A model generated the notes under the pieces. The model was not told the origin of the DNA, did not search any database, and was given only the letters and a program-made list of their open reading frames with translations. From Pythium myriotylum (lineage: Eukaryota; Oomycota; Peronosporomycetes; Pythiales; Pythiaceae), in the NCBI GenBank assembly GCA_023091665.1, contig JALJCQ010000011.1:744001-808000 (forward strand): 64,000 nucleotides of DNA, given 5' to 3'. Shown here piece after piece: positions 27,074-37,659 of the stretch. A program made the position numbers and the translations under genes. Every line of letters starts with the position of its first letter. Within the stretch, counting starts at the first letter, position 1.

Positions 27074-28155
27074 GGCCCAGCTGCCGCCAAATGTCAAACT
27101 ACGCAGTCGCGTTGCTCACTAATTAGGAGCTCGTGCCGTGGGTTGTTTGCTTCCTGATTTCTCACCGCAAACTCGCCCACCATGCAAGTGCGACACCTTC
27201 GTGTCCCACTCGGAGGAGCTGCCTGCCGTCGTGGGCGACAAAGCGCGAGTTCCGGGGCAGCACGTCGCGGCGACCACCCAGCCGTAATCACGCGCCGGCA
27301 GTAACAAGTGTGGGGGCAGTTGCAGCCAGTTGCCGCCTCCGTCAACAGAACACGGTGATACAAGCGGCGACGACCCCCATCTTCGATTTTCGGGCATTCG
27401 GAATTCGAGCATTAGGGGAACGAGTGTGCACATGTCGCAGAAAGAGGCTACTGCCACCGAGAGCTCTGGGTGGTGGCGTTTGATGTACTGGAATAATGTC
27501 ACTCGGACCAGCTGGTGGCGGAGGCAGTAAATTACGTAACGGTATTTTACGCCTCTCCTCCCCCTGAGTTGTGATATGAGACGCCGGCAGATCAGAAATG
27601 AGGGGCATCTTCGAAAAACTCGGCTTTGGCCATCACGTCCCACGGATGCTTGATCGCCTTCGTCTCCGTTCCTTCTCTCTTTGTCCTGCGCTCTGTTGCG
27701 TAGAGGGTCCTACAGAAAGGAGCTGCCGGGGGCGGTCGGTCCACGTGAAGAAAACCGGGTGGCGACTGGGTGTTTGGGGGGCGCGCGAGAGATGGGTGCG
27801 CACTGGCTTCGGCAGTCGCCTCGAAAGAGGCCCCGCCACCCAGAATCGGCCGGCGCCTCCCAACTGGAAACCAATCCTCTCGGGGGGCGCAACGGGACGA
27901 CGCCGCCGCCGCTCGGCGAGGCGCGTCTGCTGCCCCGGGGGGCAATCATCATGCCGACTTGTGACCGGAGACCTTTCCATGCCCGCGCCAGGTGGCTACA
28001 ACTTGGTGTTTGCGCGATCTTATTGGCCGAATTAACCCTCTCTTCTTCCTTTTCCTCCAATCATATCATTTCGATGCAGTTTCCGCCAATCCCCCGCTGC
28101 GAACGACTCAGAGGGCCACCCCACCCACGCGAAAGTCCCAGAACCCCCGAGCTCC
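27074..28155. other. Divergent intergenic region zPX-12 / acyl-CoA-synthetase-like gene
   Basis: About 1.1 kb. The ORFs are overlapping and GC-driven, and none is convincing. The last 350 bp are GC-rich and are likely promoter and leader of the downstream gene. Confidence 0.45.
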
Positions 28156-30555
28156 ATGCCGCCGCCCCCCGCGCGCCCGCCGCGCTCGGCGCCCGCCGCG
28201 CTGCCCGGCGGCGCCGCCAAGAAGGCGCGCTCCGACCGCCTCACCACGCAGACCTTCTCCGTGCTGCCCACGTCGCCGCCGCGCCCGCGCCACTCGAGGC
28301 GGTCGCTCGTCGCGCCCAGCTCGGCCGGCGCCACGGTCGCGAGCCAGACGCTGCTCGAGCTCCACGGCCAGCCGTCGACGGCCGCCTCCGGCCACGCCTT
28401 CTCCTCGCGCACGACCGCCGCCACGAACGTGACAGGCACGACGGCGACCAACGCGCCGCCGCTCGGCGAGCGCAAGAGCTCGTTCAGCGTCGGCAACTGG
28501 ATGCGCGACCCGCTCTCGGACGCCGCGGCCGAGGTGCTGCTCAAACAGACCACCGTCTGGGCCGCCTTCGAGAACATCGTCGACCGCACGCCCGACGCCA
28601 ACGCCGTCTGCGCGTACGACGCCGTGCTGGACGAGGTCGAGACGCTCACGTGGCTCGAACTCCACGAACGCGTGCTCGAGATGGTCAAAGTGCTCATCCA
28701 CCTCGGGCTCGGCGTCGGCGACGGTGTTGTCTTCTGCGCCAAGAGCTCCTTGTCTCTGTATATTCTCCATCTGGCTACGATCGCCGCGGGCGGCATGGTC
28801 GCCCACATCCGACCTGGCTGGAAGCCGGAGGAACTCGCGCGCGACATCTTCCCGAATGCCAAGGCCAAGATCCTCGTGCTCGACTCGCTATCTGACAACT
28901 TCGTGCGTGCCATTCGCCACACCGTTACCACTTCGGAGGGTGCCCCTCCCTCCAGCTCCCATGAGGTACGAGCGGTAGTCTTGCTACGCGGGGTTTCGAC
29001 TGAGCGAGCGTTATCGCTTAATCTGCCCGTCTCGCTGCTCACCATGGACGATATGCGATCCGCTGCTAACGAATGCGAAGCCACACATCTCCAGCCTCTC
29101 GACCGAATCACTGATATGGTCATGCCGACCGACTGCTGCGTGATTTCGTTCGGATATGACGCTCGAGGACGTGTACGTGGGACTTGCTTGTCCCACGATA
29201 ACGTCATGTTTACCGCGGCGAACCTTGCGAAAAGTTTCGGACCCTTGACCTTCGTGGATCGAATGGTAGCGTACCTTCCGCTACACCATGTTGGTTCCCT
29301 TGTCGTCGAGATGTTCATGCCACTGCTGTGCGGTATCACGGTTTACTGCGCGCCAAGTTTTAAAAGTGAATCGCTCGTCAACGTTATCAAACACTGTCGT
29401 CCCACGATATTCTTCGCGACGCCAGATACGTGGGCACATATCAGCATTCAGGTTTATAAAGCCAAGAGCGAAGTCAACTCGTTCCTTTACCGCTGGGCCA
29501 AGGCTCGTGCGACCAATAACTCGAAGAAACTCCGATTTGGTCAAGACTCTCATCGAAGTCTGGGCTACATGATCGCAAAGAAGCTTGTTCTCAACAACCT
29601 CAAGAAACGGATTGGTCTTGAGAGCTGTAATGCCTGCTACTCTATGCTCGCACCGCTGGACTTCGAACTCGAAAAACTTTTCAACACCATCGACATTCCA
29701 ATCTATCAGTTATACGGTGTCCCAGAGTGCAGCGGCTTCGCATCAATCAATTATCCTCACGGATGGGAGTTCGGTACATGTGGGCGAGCATTGGAGAACA
29801 CAGTCATGCAGTACGATGAGATATCCCATGAACTCCTCCTTAGAGGGCGTCATGTCTGCATGGGTTACGTGAGGTACCATGGTCAGATCGTGCCTTCCCA
29901 GACATCAGATGGATGGCTCAGAGTGGAGCAGCAAGGTCACCTCACTCCTGATGGATTCCTGAAGATTAACGACCCTCCTCGCAATTTCCTCGTTCTTTCT
30001 ACGGGTGATTGGGTACCCACCGAACCATACGAACGGGCCCTGCGTGATTTGCCCGAACTGGAGCAGGCGGTGCTTGTTGGAGATGGACGTCCATTCTTAA
30101 GTGCCATGCTTTTCATGAAGACCGTCGCGACACAGACTCCACGCTCAGGGCTTCCAATGAGTGGAGGTGTATTGGGACTGATGACTAGTCGAGCGACGAG
30201 CTTCAGCAGTGGTGCCAGCTACATGATGGCTGGATCGAACAAGTTTCACAACGCAATCAGAAACTCGAACTCGGTGTTGTGTGATGTCGCGATTCAGCTT
30301 GGGCAAAGTCTGGGGAGCAAGGCGACGACAGTGGCCGATGTTATCCGTTGCCAACGGTGGGCCGTCCACTTTGATCGAGTGGTTGACGAACTCCCACGTC
30401 GCGTTGGTGTGTCGGGAGTGCAAGTCCGCAAGTGGATAGTGATGGCGGAGGAGTTTTCAGTGGAAGGGGGTGAGTTGGATCCCGACACCGGTGAAGTCAA
30501 GCGCCGTGCGGTGGACCGCAAGTACCAATCCCTGCTCGACTCGATGTATTGCTGA
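28156..30555 (+). CDS. Bubblegum-type acyl-CoA-synthetase-like protein, probable pseudoenzyme (799 aa)
   Basis: Single exon, ATG 28156 (CTCCATGCC). After a Pro/Arg/Ser-rich leader of about 110 residues, the fold follows AMP-forming long-chain acyl-CoA synthetases of the ACSBG group: AYLPLHHVGS, PTIFFATPDTW, YQLYGVPECSG and GTCGRALEN are recognisable. The catalytic signatures are not. The P-loop TSGTTG-x-PKG is replaced by SFGYDARGRVRG. The Asp of the GW-x-x-SGD motif is missing (GWLRVEQQGH). The GR-x-KE-x-I..GGENVAP hinge reads DPPRNFLVLSTGDWVPTEP. The family activates very-long-chain fatty acids with ATP and CoA. This copy probably binds lipid or acts as scaffold instead. Third-position GC drops sharply near 28735. 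Confidence 0.8.
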   Translation: MPPPPARPPRSAPAALPGGAAKKARSDRLTTQTFSVLPTSPPRPRHSRRSLVAPSSAGATVASQTLLELHGQPSTAASGHAFSSRTTAATNVTGTTATNAPPLGERKSSFSVGNWMRDPLSDAAAEVLLKQTTVWAAFENIVDRTPDANAVCAYDAVLDEVETLTWLELHERVLEMVKVLIHLGLGVGDGVVFCAKSSLSLYILHLATIAAGGMVAHIRPGWKPEELARDIFPNAKAKILVLDSLSDNFVRAIRHTVTTSEGAPPSSSHEVRAVVLLRGVSTERALSLNLPVSLLTMDDMRSAANECEATHLQPLDRITDMVMPTDCCVISFGYDARGRVRGTCLSHDNVMFTAANLAKSFGPLTFVDRMVAYLPLHHVGSLVVEMFMPLLCGITVYCAPSFKSESLVNVIKHCRPTIFFATPDTWAHISIQVYKAKSEVNSFLYRWAKARATNNSKKLRFGQDSHRSLGYMIAKKLVLNNLKKRIGLESCNACYSMLAPLDFELEKLFNTIDIPIYQLYGVPECSGFASINYPHGWEFGTCGRALENTVMQYDEISHELLLRGRHVCMGYVRYHGQIVPSQTSDGWLRVEQQGHLTPDGFLKINDPPRNFLVLSTGDWVPTEPYERALRDLPELEQAVLVGDGRPFLSAMLFMKTVATQTPRSGLPMSGGVLGLMTSRATSFSSGASYMMAGSNKFHNAIRNSNSVLCDVAIQLGQSLGSKATTVADVIRCQRWAVHFDRVVDELPRRVGVSGVQVRKWIVMAEEFSVEGGELDPDTGEVKRRAVDRKYQSLLDSMYC

Positions 30556-30747
30556 GACAGCTCCATCGGCTATTGTAAAGAGCGATGCAATGTATGATAG
30601 AGATATACCTGAAATGAGAATCAGTCCTTATTTATCCTTCACAGTGCTTGGATGGCAACAAAGAGCAACACGAGACGCTGGACGCGTAAGCTTTTACAGC
30701 AGAGCGGGATTGAAGGGTTCTATTTTATTACCAAATTTGAAGGCGCA

Positions 30748-33700
30748 TCAGCTTTGACGAATCTTGATACCCTGTTCCTGGCGGCGTGGATACTTCAATG
30801 CTGCTGCCGACTTTGTATCTGCATGTTCAAGCCCTAGGCTGGAAATATTCTCGAATTGTGAACCGCACACCTCTTCAAATTTCGACATGGTGAAGTTATC
30901 AACAGCTTCAGGCTCCATATCCTGGAACAAAGCTCGGAGAGTCGATGCCTTCGCATCCTTTACGACAGCAAGCTCCCATTTCGAAAAAGTTTCGTCGCTG
31001 ATGCCGATTCTACAAAACACAAGTGATTAGGGCTCTGATCAGCATGGCTTTCAGCTAAACTACGCGTACCTTCTTCGAACGCGCTCTTTGACCGTATTCA
31101 CCGTGTCTTGTTCACGGAAATATGTCACAAACGGAACACCGTGCGGTTGGATCCAATGTTGACCTGCCATCGTAAAGTTAAAATGTACAACGCCGAAATG
31201 AAATAGTCGGTTGTCTGAATCGGCTTCATCTTCATCATCGGTTCGATTGGCGAGCTCTTGTAGCTCATCATCTGGGATCACTTCCACGAACAAGGCGACG
31301 TCGTGCACCGTAGTGTAGCCAGTTGTTGTCCAAAATCGCTCAAGTGATGCGTCCTCTTTCAGAACGTTGAGGACGAGCGATCCATTGTGTGAGACTTCAC
31401 AAGCGCGGAGTTTTACTGACGCATCTAGTTCAAACACTCTTCTCAGCTGATTGAAGATATCGTGAAGGGAGTCGGATGGTGAGACAAGGCATTCCAGACG
31501 TCGTGATATGGTAGGTGAAGTGGAATCTACGAAGCAATCATCGTAAACGCTCAAGTAAACCACGACTTGTTTCTTCGACTCGACTTCAGTGATCGGGTTG
31601 GTCAGGATTTCGTAGTACATTGCATTCGTTCTCTCGGAATATTCAGTCAAGAAGTCGTCGAGTGTAGCCTGCCTGTCACCTGCATAGCGCCCATGGCGTA
31701 GTGGATTCTTCTTCGGCAACTGATTCAAAGGGGAGTGCTGGTAAAGTCGAAGATAGAGTCGCTTCTCACCGGCAAATCCTAATTGCCGGGCTAATGCGTC
31801 AATGATCTCATCGTAACAGTTGCTGAAGAGAAGATGTAGAATCAATGGTTCCTTTTCTGGATGTCCATATTCGTAGAAGAGCACGTCCACACGATCGAGC
31901 AAGTACTGGAAATAAGAGGGAACATCAGGATACCGTTCTGAGTTTTCCTCCTCACTCTGCCGTTGGGCCACGCTTTCGTCCTCTGCGAGTTGATAGCAGA
32001 TAATATCACCGTGCTGGATTTCTGCCGCCTCAAGAGTTAAGTCCATGTCAATCTCCGACACGGAAATAGGTTGAATTTCCTCATAGAGGATGAGTTCGGT
32101 TGAGCTAGGAATATTGAGCGCGTTGTGAAGGAACGTTGCTAGATGGCCCCCGGTTTGGCGTGTGTCGAAGAGGATATTACCCATGTATTCCAACCGGTCA
32201 CCAAGTTTCTTTGTCACGTCGTAAAACTTGATGAACAGAAGGGCTTCCGTTTTGGCGAGATTAGGAGCTGGTGATTGTCCAACCTCATCACTGCCGCCAT
32301 TATCTTCCAAAAGATCCTCTTCTTCTTCTTCAGTTGCTTGTCCTCCTACCACCAAATCTCCATTGGCGGGGTCAACTTGCTTTTCATCCTCCGGAGGGGT
32401 GAACTCGGACCAAAAGTGACGGAATATGGATGGGGTATTGGGGTCTTCAGTCGGCTCATCCACAATCTGCAAGTATAATCTCACTGGTGCTTTTGGTGAT
32501 GCATCATCATCGATAAGTGAGTCAGCACGGTAGCTCAACATTTCTGTCCTGATTGGCGTATCGGGACGATGTGTACGATTCTCGCGGGTGATTACCTTCC
32601 ATAGGCGCTGCTGAGCAACAGGCACACCTGTGCGCTTATAGATCCGAGCGTAGAGTTGCTGGATTGTGGCAGCTCGTTTAATGCGTATCCGTAGGCCACC
32701 ATTATTACCAAATGATGAGAAATCCACGGTCTTCGTGATCTTCTTCAACTTGCTGATGCTAGTATCCGAAGCGATTCGAAAAGTCATGAAGAGGTGCTCA
32801 GTTTGCTGAGCTTTCTTCCGTCTTGCACTAGCTTTCTCTTCTTCATGAAAGCGCTGCACAAGGTGTTCTGGGATCTTCACATCAGGCGCGCATTGATCTA
32901 CATCCTCTGACGCAACTCCATTTGACTCGATAGACTCACTGTCTGTCTTTTGTTCGTCTACATCTTGAATCGTCCTGATGTCGTTCTCACCGTCTCGAAC
33001 ATAGACAAGCATGTAGGCGCTGGCGAAGCTTCGAACTGGGATCATCATGTTTCTACTTGTCGGGGCGTTTGAGTTGTAAGGCAAATCACCTTCACCATCC
33101 AACAGACTTTCACTAATAGGTTGAAAATCCATGGCAGTGTCCGCACTGTCTTGAGGGGTTGTCTCGGGCGATAAGAGAGATCCGTAGAGTGGGGTCGTCG
33201 GACCTGATCCATCAGCTGGAATTGAAACCCGGCCAGATCCATAGTTGCCTTCTATCGCAGTTTGCTCATCAGCTCGGGTAATCTGGTCATCGTCGAACCT
33301 GAACCAGTCGTCGCTCTTTGCGATGTTCTTTCCAGGGCGAATGAAAACGTAGTAATGCCCACCGTGCACATCACCGCTGTGAACGAGGACACTGTGAAGA
33401 TGGTACACCAGCTGCTTCGACCCATTGACTTGAGCTTGCTTGGGGGCAAATTCATCCAGGATCAATGTCTTCGGAAACTCGAAACGATCGTGGATCTTCA
33501 CCATACCATCTCGCATTGGGTCGTACTCAAACCGTTTCAATTGGATATTGAGAACTGGTGGGAAGTGAAGAAACTTCACACCTTTCTTCGCATCTTGCTT
33601 TCCGTGGCCTTCGGCCTCGTACTGGTTGTCTCCTTCGAGCATCTCAATTTCGACATACTTGCGGAACGAGTCATAAATAGTTTTGCATCCTTTCACGTCG

Positions 33701-35181
33701 AGTTGGAGATCATAAAAGCTCTCATCTCGGAAAGACTGGAAATCCACATTCACACACTGAACGAACGAGCGAACTTTGCCCTCGAACAACCTCTTGATCG
33801 CGTTGTCTACCTTTGTGTTCTTCATTTTCTCCTCGAGGCGATCGCACAAGATTCTGTAAAGCTCTTGCACGTCGTGCTGCATGAAAGAGTCTATTTGGCT
33901 CCAACCAAATGAACGAGTCAACTCCTTAGTGCTCACTGCTTTGGTCTGCGTTTGTAGTCGGTAAAATACTCGTTGAAGTGCAAGGGAAACCGAGTCATTT
34001 GTATCTTCTTGCTGAGTGGGAGTCTCGTAGACGACATGCCGGAATGCTAGCAAGTGAAATAGTGTCTGGAGTAGCGAGTTCATGTAACACGTCGCGCCTT
34101 GATTCTTCAGTCCCACCATGCCAGTCTCCTTTTTGGAATCATGCAGAAGCAGGTCGTTGGTTGTTGGCGTACCAATTGTGAGCGCAGCGGCAGTCGGTGT
34201 CACGACCGGTGTTGGACCAAGTAGATCGTCCTCGTCGATGGGGCTGACCGCCGGGTCGGCCTCGACATCAACGTCCAAGTCGATGGTCTCGGTATCAGCC
34301 GAGTCGCCATTCACGAAGTGCAATCGGACGTCAAGATCCACGTTGCCTTCGACGTCCAAGAGCGAGTCGCTGGGGTTGCTGATCTGCGCACGTCTCACAA
34401 ACTTTTCGATCCCGAACTCGGTGTTCTCCTTGTCGAACAGAATGACACTCGACTTCTCCGTGTACTTGCGCTCCACAGCATCGCGTGTCTGGATGAGTGA
34501 GATCTCGATGACTACGTGGCGTTCGAGCGGGGCCGTCTGATGGCCATTGCTTGTGGAGTCGCTGAACCCGTTCTCTCCTTGGTCTCCCAGAACCATCTCG
34601 ACCACAACACTGACAAACTCGTCGCTCAACGACTGGCCATGCGGGAACCAGACGACGCGCCACTGCTGGCCAAACGCATCTCGCTGGGCGGGCGAGAAGA
34701 CCCGCGTCTTGTCGCTGATGAAGGGGAACGCGTGGCGGAAGACGAGTCCATTCGCGAGACTGGCGCGCGCCGCCGTGGCTCTGGAGGCGCCCGTGGGGTC
34801 GATGCGCAGGTCGTTTCGCGCGGACGGCGACGCTAGTCCTCTGCGCGCGAGCGCGGCCGCGGTGAGTTGGACGGGCGGCGGCGTGCTCGGGATCTCGACG
34901 ACGTCGTCCATGGCCGAGTCGTCGTCGTCGTCGTCGGGCAGCGCGGCGCGCGGCTGCGTGGCGACGAGCTCCATGTCGTCGTCGTCCTCTTCCTCGGGCT
35001 CTCCGGCGCCGTTCTCGCCGAGCGACTCGCCGCTCAGCATGAGCGCGTCCTCGCTGCTCGTGGCGCCCACGTCGTCGCTCGCCGCCTTGAGCTTCTTGGG
35101 CGCCGCGCCCGCGTCGTCGGCGTCGTCCCGGCGCCGGCGCAGCGACGCGTCGCCCGGACTCGCCATTCGTGGGGAAGACAT
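30748..35181 (-). CDS. USP7: Ubiquitin-specific protease 7 (USP7/HAUSP) homologue, two exons (1457 aa)
   Basis: CDS inferred as 35181-31070 and 31009-30748. The 60-nt intron (GTACGC..TTTTGTAG) joins VRRR to IGISDETF. ATG 35166 is an alternative start. After a disordered acidic N-terminus comes a MATH/TRAF-like domain (about 140-270). The USP catalytic domain has the Cys box GLKNQGATCYMNSLLQ (about 360) and the His box YHLHSVLVHSGDVHGGHYY (about 600), with DDWFRFDD following. The C-terminal half has the ubiquitin-like-repeat layout of USP7 (EHLFMTFRIAS.., RIYKRTGVPVAQQRLWKV.., LLFIKFYD..). USP7 removes ubiquitin from nuclear substrates. The length, somewhat above that of animal USP7, and the domain order fit a full enzyme. 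The first 800 bp are GC-rich and the rest is not. Confidence 0.93.
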
Positions 35182-35492
35182 CGTTGGCGTGGGCGCCCAC
35201 ACCAACGTTGGCGCCGCTGACAAGGAAAGGCCGGCGGCTCAGTTGCCTCTTCAGGGTCGAGGCTCGCGAGGGGTTTTGCCGCGTCGCCGTGGGAAGAAAA
35301 CCAATGTTGGTGGCGTGAACCGCAGAGGCTGGAATCCACCCAATCGCTGACGAGAGACGGCGAGGATTGGGCGTTTCGGTTTAAAAGATGCGCGTTTCAG
35401 CCAATCACAAGTAGAATTCACCGCTTCGTTTCTGTGACATGTGTCGCCGGCCGACCGTTTTACCGCCAAGTTGAGGAGAGGGCAACTCGGAC
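35182..35492. promoter_or_regulatory. Bidirectional promoter region USP7 / CDIN1
   Basis: 311 bp between divergent ATGs. It contains CCAAT boxes in both orientations (CCCAATCGC near 35339, GATTGGGCG near 35365, GCCAATCAC near 35400). No gene. Confidence 0.5.
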
Positions 35493-36694
35493 ATGGAGGA
35501 AGCCGAGTTCGACCGGATCTGCGCGCTGGCCGAGTTCCCGACGGCCGAGGCCGATGGACAACAGCGACTGCATGTGTCCGAGGAAAAGTTCCTGGTGATC
35601 AAGAGACAGGTCGAGCATCGGCGTCTCCGAGCCGCGCTACGGCTCCACCGCCAGGACAAAGCGTTAAAGCGATACATCGCACGCCACGGCGAGCTCCCTA
35701 TCGCCTCGACACCGGAAACTCAAGATGCGCCACCTTCCAACAACGATGCAAAGACTGAGACCATTTGCGCAATCGCTAGATCGGTCGACTTCTCCCCATG
35801 CATGCTGGCGCGAGTGCTCTTGGAGGCCAAGTACGGCTGGAGCAAGACGACCATCTCCAACCTCTTCAAGGATATCATGAACGGGACCAAGCGGTGGCCG
35901 CTCCGCCTTCCATCTCACGAGTTTCGCGACTCTTCGTTAGGCGACCGCAAAGAAATGATAGAAAGCGAGTACCTTCGGCTGTGGAGAGAAGTCGAAGAAT
36001 GCATCTACGCTGACCCGTATTGCTCCCCGCTTGCTGACCGCATCCGGCACAACATGGGACTCGAGTACGAATACATCCTCATTACGAAGATGCGCAGTCG
36101 CGGGTTAGTATTCGAGAGTGAGGACGCTCTTCGGTTCGTATGACTTCGAGGGTGACGGATGTAATGTATTTGTCTGTCTAATTGGGTCTGAATCAACAGG
36201 GAGAAAGGCTTGTCGAAAACCCCCGATGTTCGCCTCCTCTTGCCCATCGGAGTGCGTGATGGCCACGGAGAACTCCACGTTGTCAACTGGATCGACAGCA
36301 AGGCCATGTTCGGCGACCGTCACACCCACGAGACCGAGAACGCTGGCCAGGTAGGCGCCTGTCAGCCTCGTGGCACTCGTTTCGCAGCCCCTCGCTAATG
36401 TCTGCACTTGGCTATAAACAGCTGCAGGGCTATGTCAACCGTTACGGACCGGGCATGGTCATCTACTGGTTTGGCCACGTCGCAAACCTCACGTCTGACC
36501 GCGACGTGTTCATCACCGACACGTTTCCTGCGGAGATCGTGCTCCCTGGCGACTTGGATCCTTTCGCGGACCGTCCGCCTCGTCTCAGCGAATCTTCGTC
36601 GCTGAAGTTGCTCGATTGCTCGGTGGCGACCACATTCGATGACCAGCTCCACCCGACGTCGGCGTGTTCAAGTTTCCCCTCTTCTAGTGGATAA
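35493..36694 (+). CDS. CDIN1: CDIN1 (C15orf41)-type PD-(D/E)xK nuclease homologue, three exons (354 aa)
   Basis: CDS inferred as 35493-36137, 36204-36350 and 36422-36694. Introns are 66 and 71 nt, and an equally good donor exists three to four bases upstream in intron 1. The C-terminal part matches the CDAN1-interacting nuclease family closely: KTPDVRLLLPI, VNWIDSKAMFGD and NRYGPGMVIYWFG. The TPD and D-S-K residues give the PD-D/ExK active-site pattern, with Asp replacing the first residue of ExK. Upstream are helical segments, including LLEAKYGWSKTTISNLFKDI, which looks helix-turn-helix-like. In animals the protein partners codanin-1 in histone/chromatin assembly. The last 50 residues are unrelated to the human protein. 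It shares a short divergent promoter with USP7. Confidence 0.87.
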
Positions 36695-37659
36695 GCGAAG
36701 AGCAACCTCTGCTAAGTGATCCGTGAGAAAGAATATTCCACCTGGCGAAAGTCAGCATCGGCACACGTTCTGCAGCCAATCAGATGGCCCCGTGTGGTTT
36801 GGTGAGGACGAGTCGGTTCCAGCGAAAATGGAGATGGCCCGCCGCCGCGGCGGATCGTTCGCGCCGGGCCCCGCAACTTCCGACAGCGATGCGATCCGGA
36901 CACGCCGGCCACACGAGCGTGTAGCCGACGTCTCGTTGAATCTTTGCAACCAAATTTTACCGGCCTCTGGCGGCTTGGCCGCGCGTAAATCGGCGCGACA
37001 AAATGGCCCATTTTCTACGCGACATGTCGGTCACAGACGCTGCCAAATTCACTTGCCTCGTTACGAGAGCAGCGTGCGGCCGTGCGAGTCGCTGGCGGCG
37101 CTGGACAACGCTGAGCAACGCACGCACGGCCGACCTCGGCGTGTCGTGGGCGCCGCCGAGGATGCTTCCCGCCGACGGCGGCGACAACCATGTCCCCACA
37201 TGTTGCATAGGCAAGCGACATCTCCCTCAACACCAAAAAGCCCGAAGACCTACTCCCCCTTCGGCACTTGACAACAAAGAACAGACCATCACTCCGTTCC
37301 CCACCGTGTTCTGGAAACTTCACCTGACTCAGGACGTCGTCGAGAAGGCAGTTTGACACTCTGAACTCTGATCCCACTATCGCTGAAGCAGTCTGAGTCC
37401 GCGTTGCACCTCTTCTTTCCAAAACAAGGTAGGCCACTGCAAGTTGCCTTCCCGTCGATTTCCAAAAGAAGGTCGGAAGCCTCCTTGATTTGCCGTCAGC
37501 TGGTCCGGTGGCGGGTGCACTTGCTTTTTTTTCCGCGTGCAATTCCGCCACACAATCCCCAAAAAGCCATCGGCCCGCCAGCCCTCGCCTCGTATATTTA
37601 ACCAGCTCCCCGCCGCCGCCTCGGACGCGAATCTTAGGCGCGCGCAGCTCGACGGCACC
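36695..37659. other. Intergenic region CDIN1/KDM5
   Basis: 965 bp without a supported gene. A CCAAT box (GCCAATCAG near 36776) and a TATA-like stretch (GTATATTTAACC near 37592, 65 bp before the KDM5 ATG) are visible. Confidence 0.45.

Noticed and set aside
27681..29339. Long ORFs on both strands over the start of the acyl-CoA-synthetase-like gene (404 plus, 435 minus)
   Set aside because: Only the 799-codon frame shows family similarity; the others arise from the GC-rich third positions.
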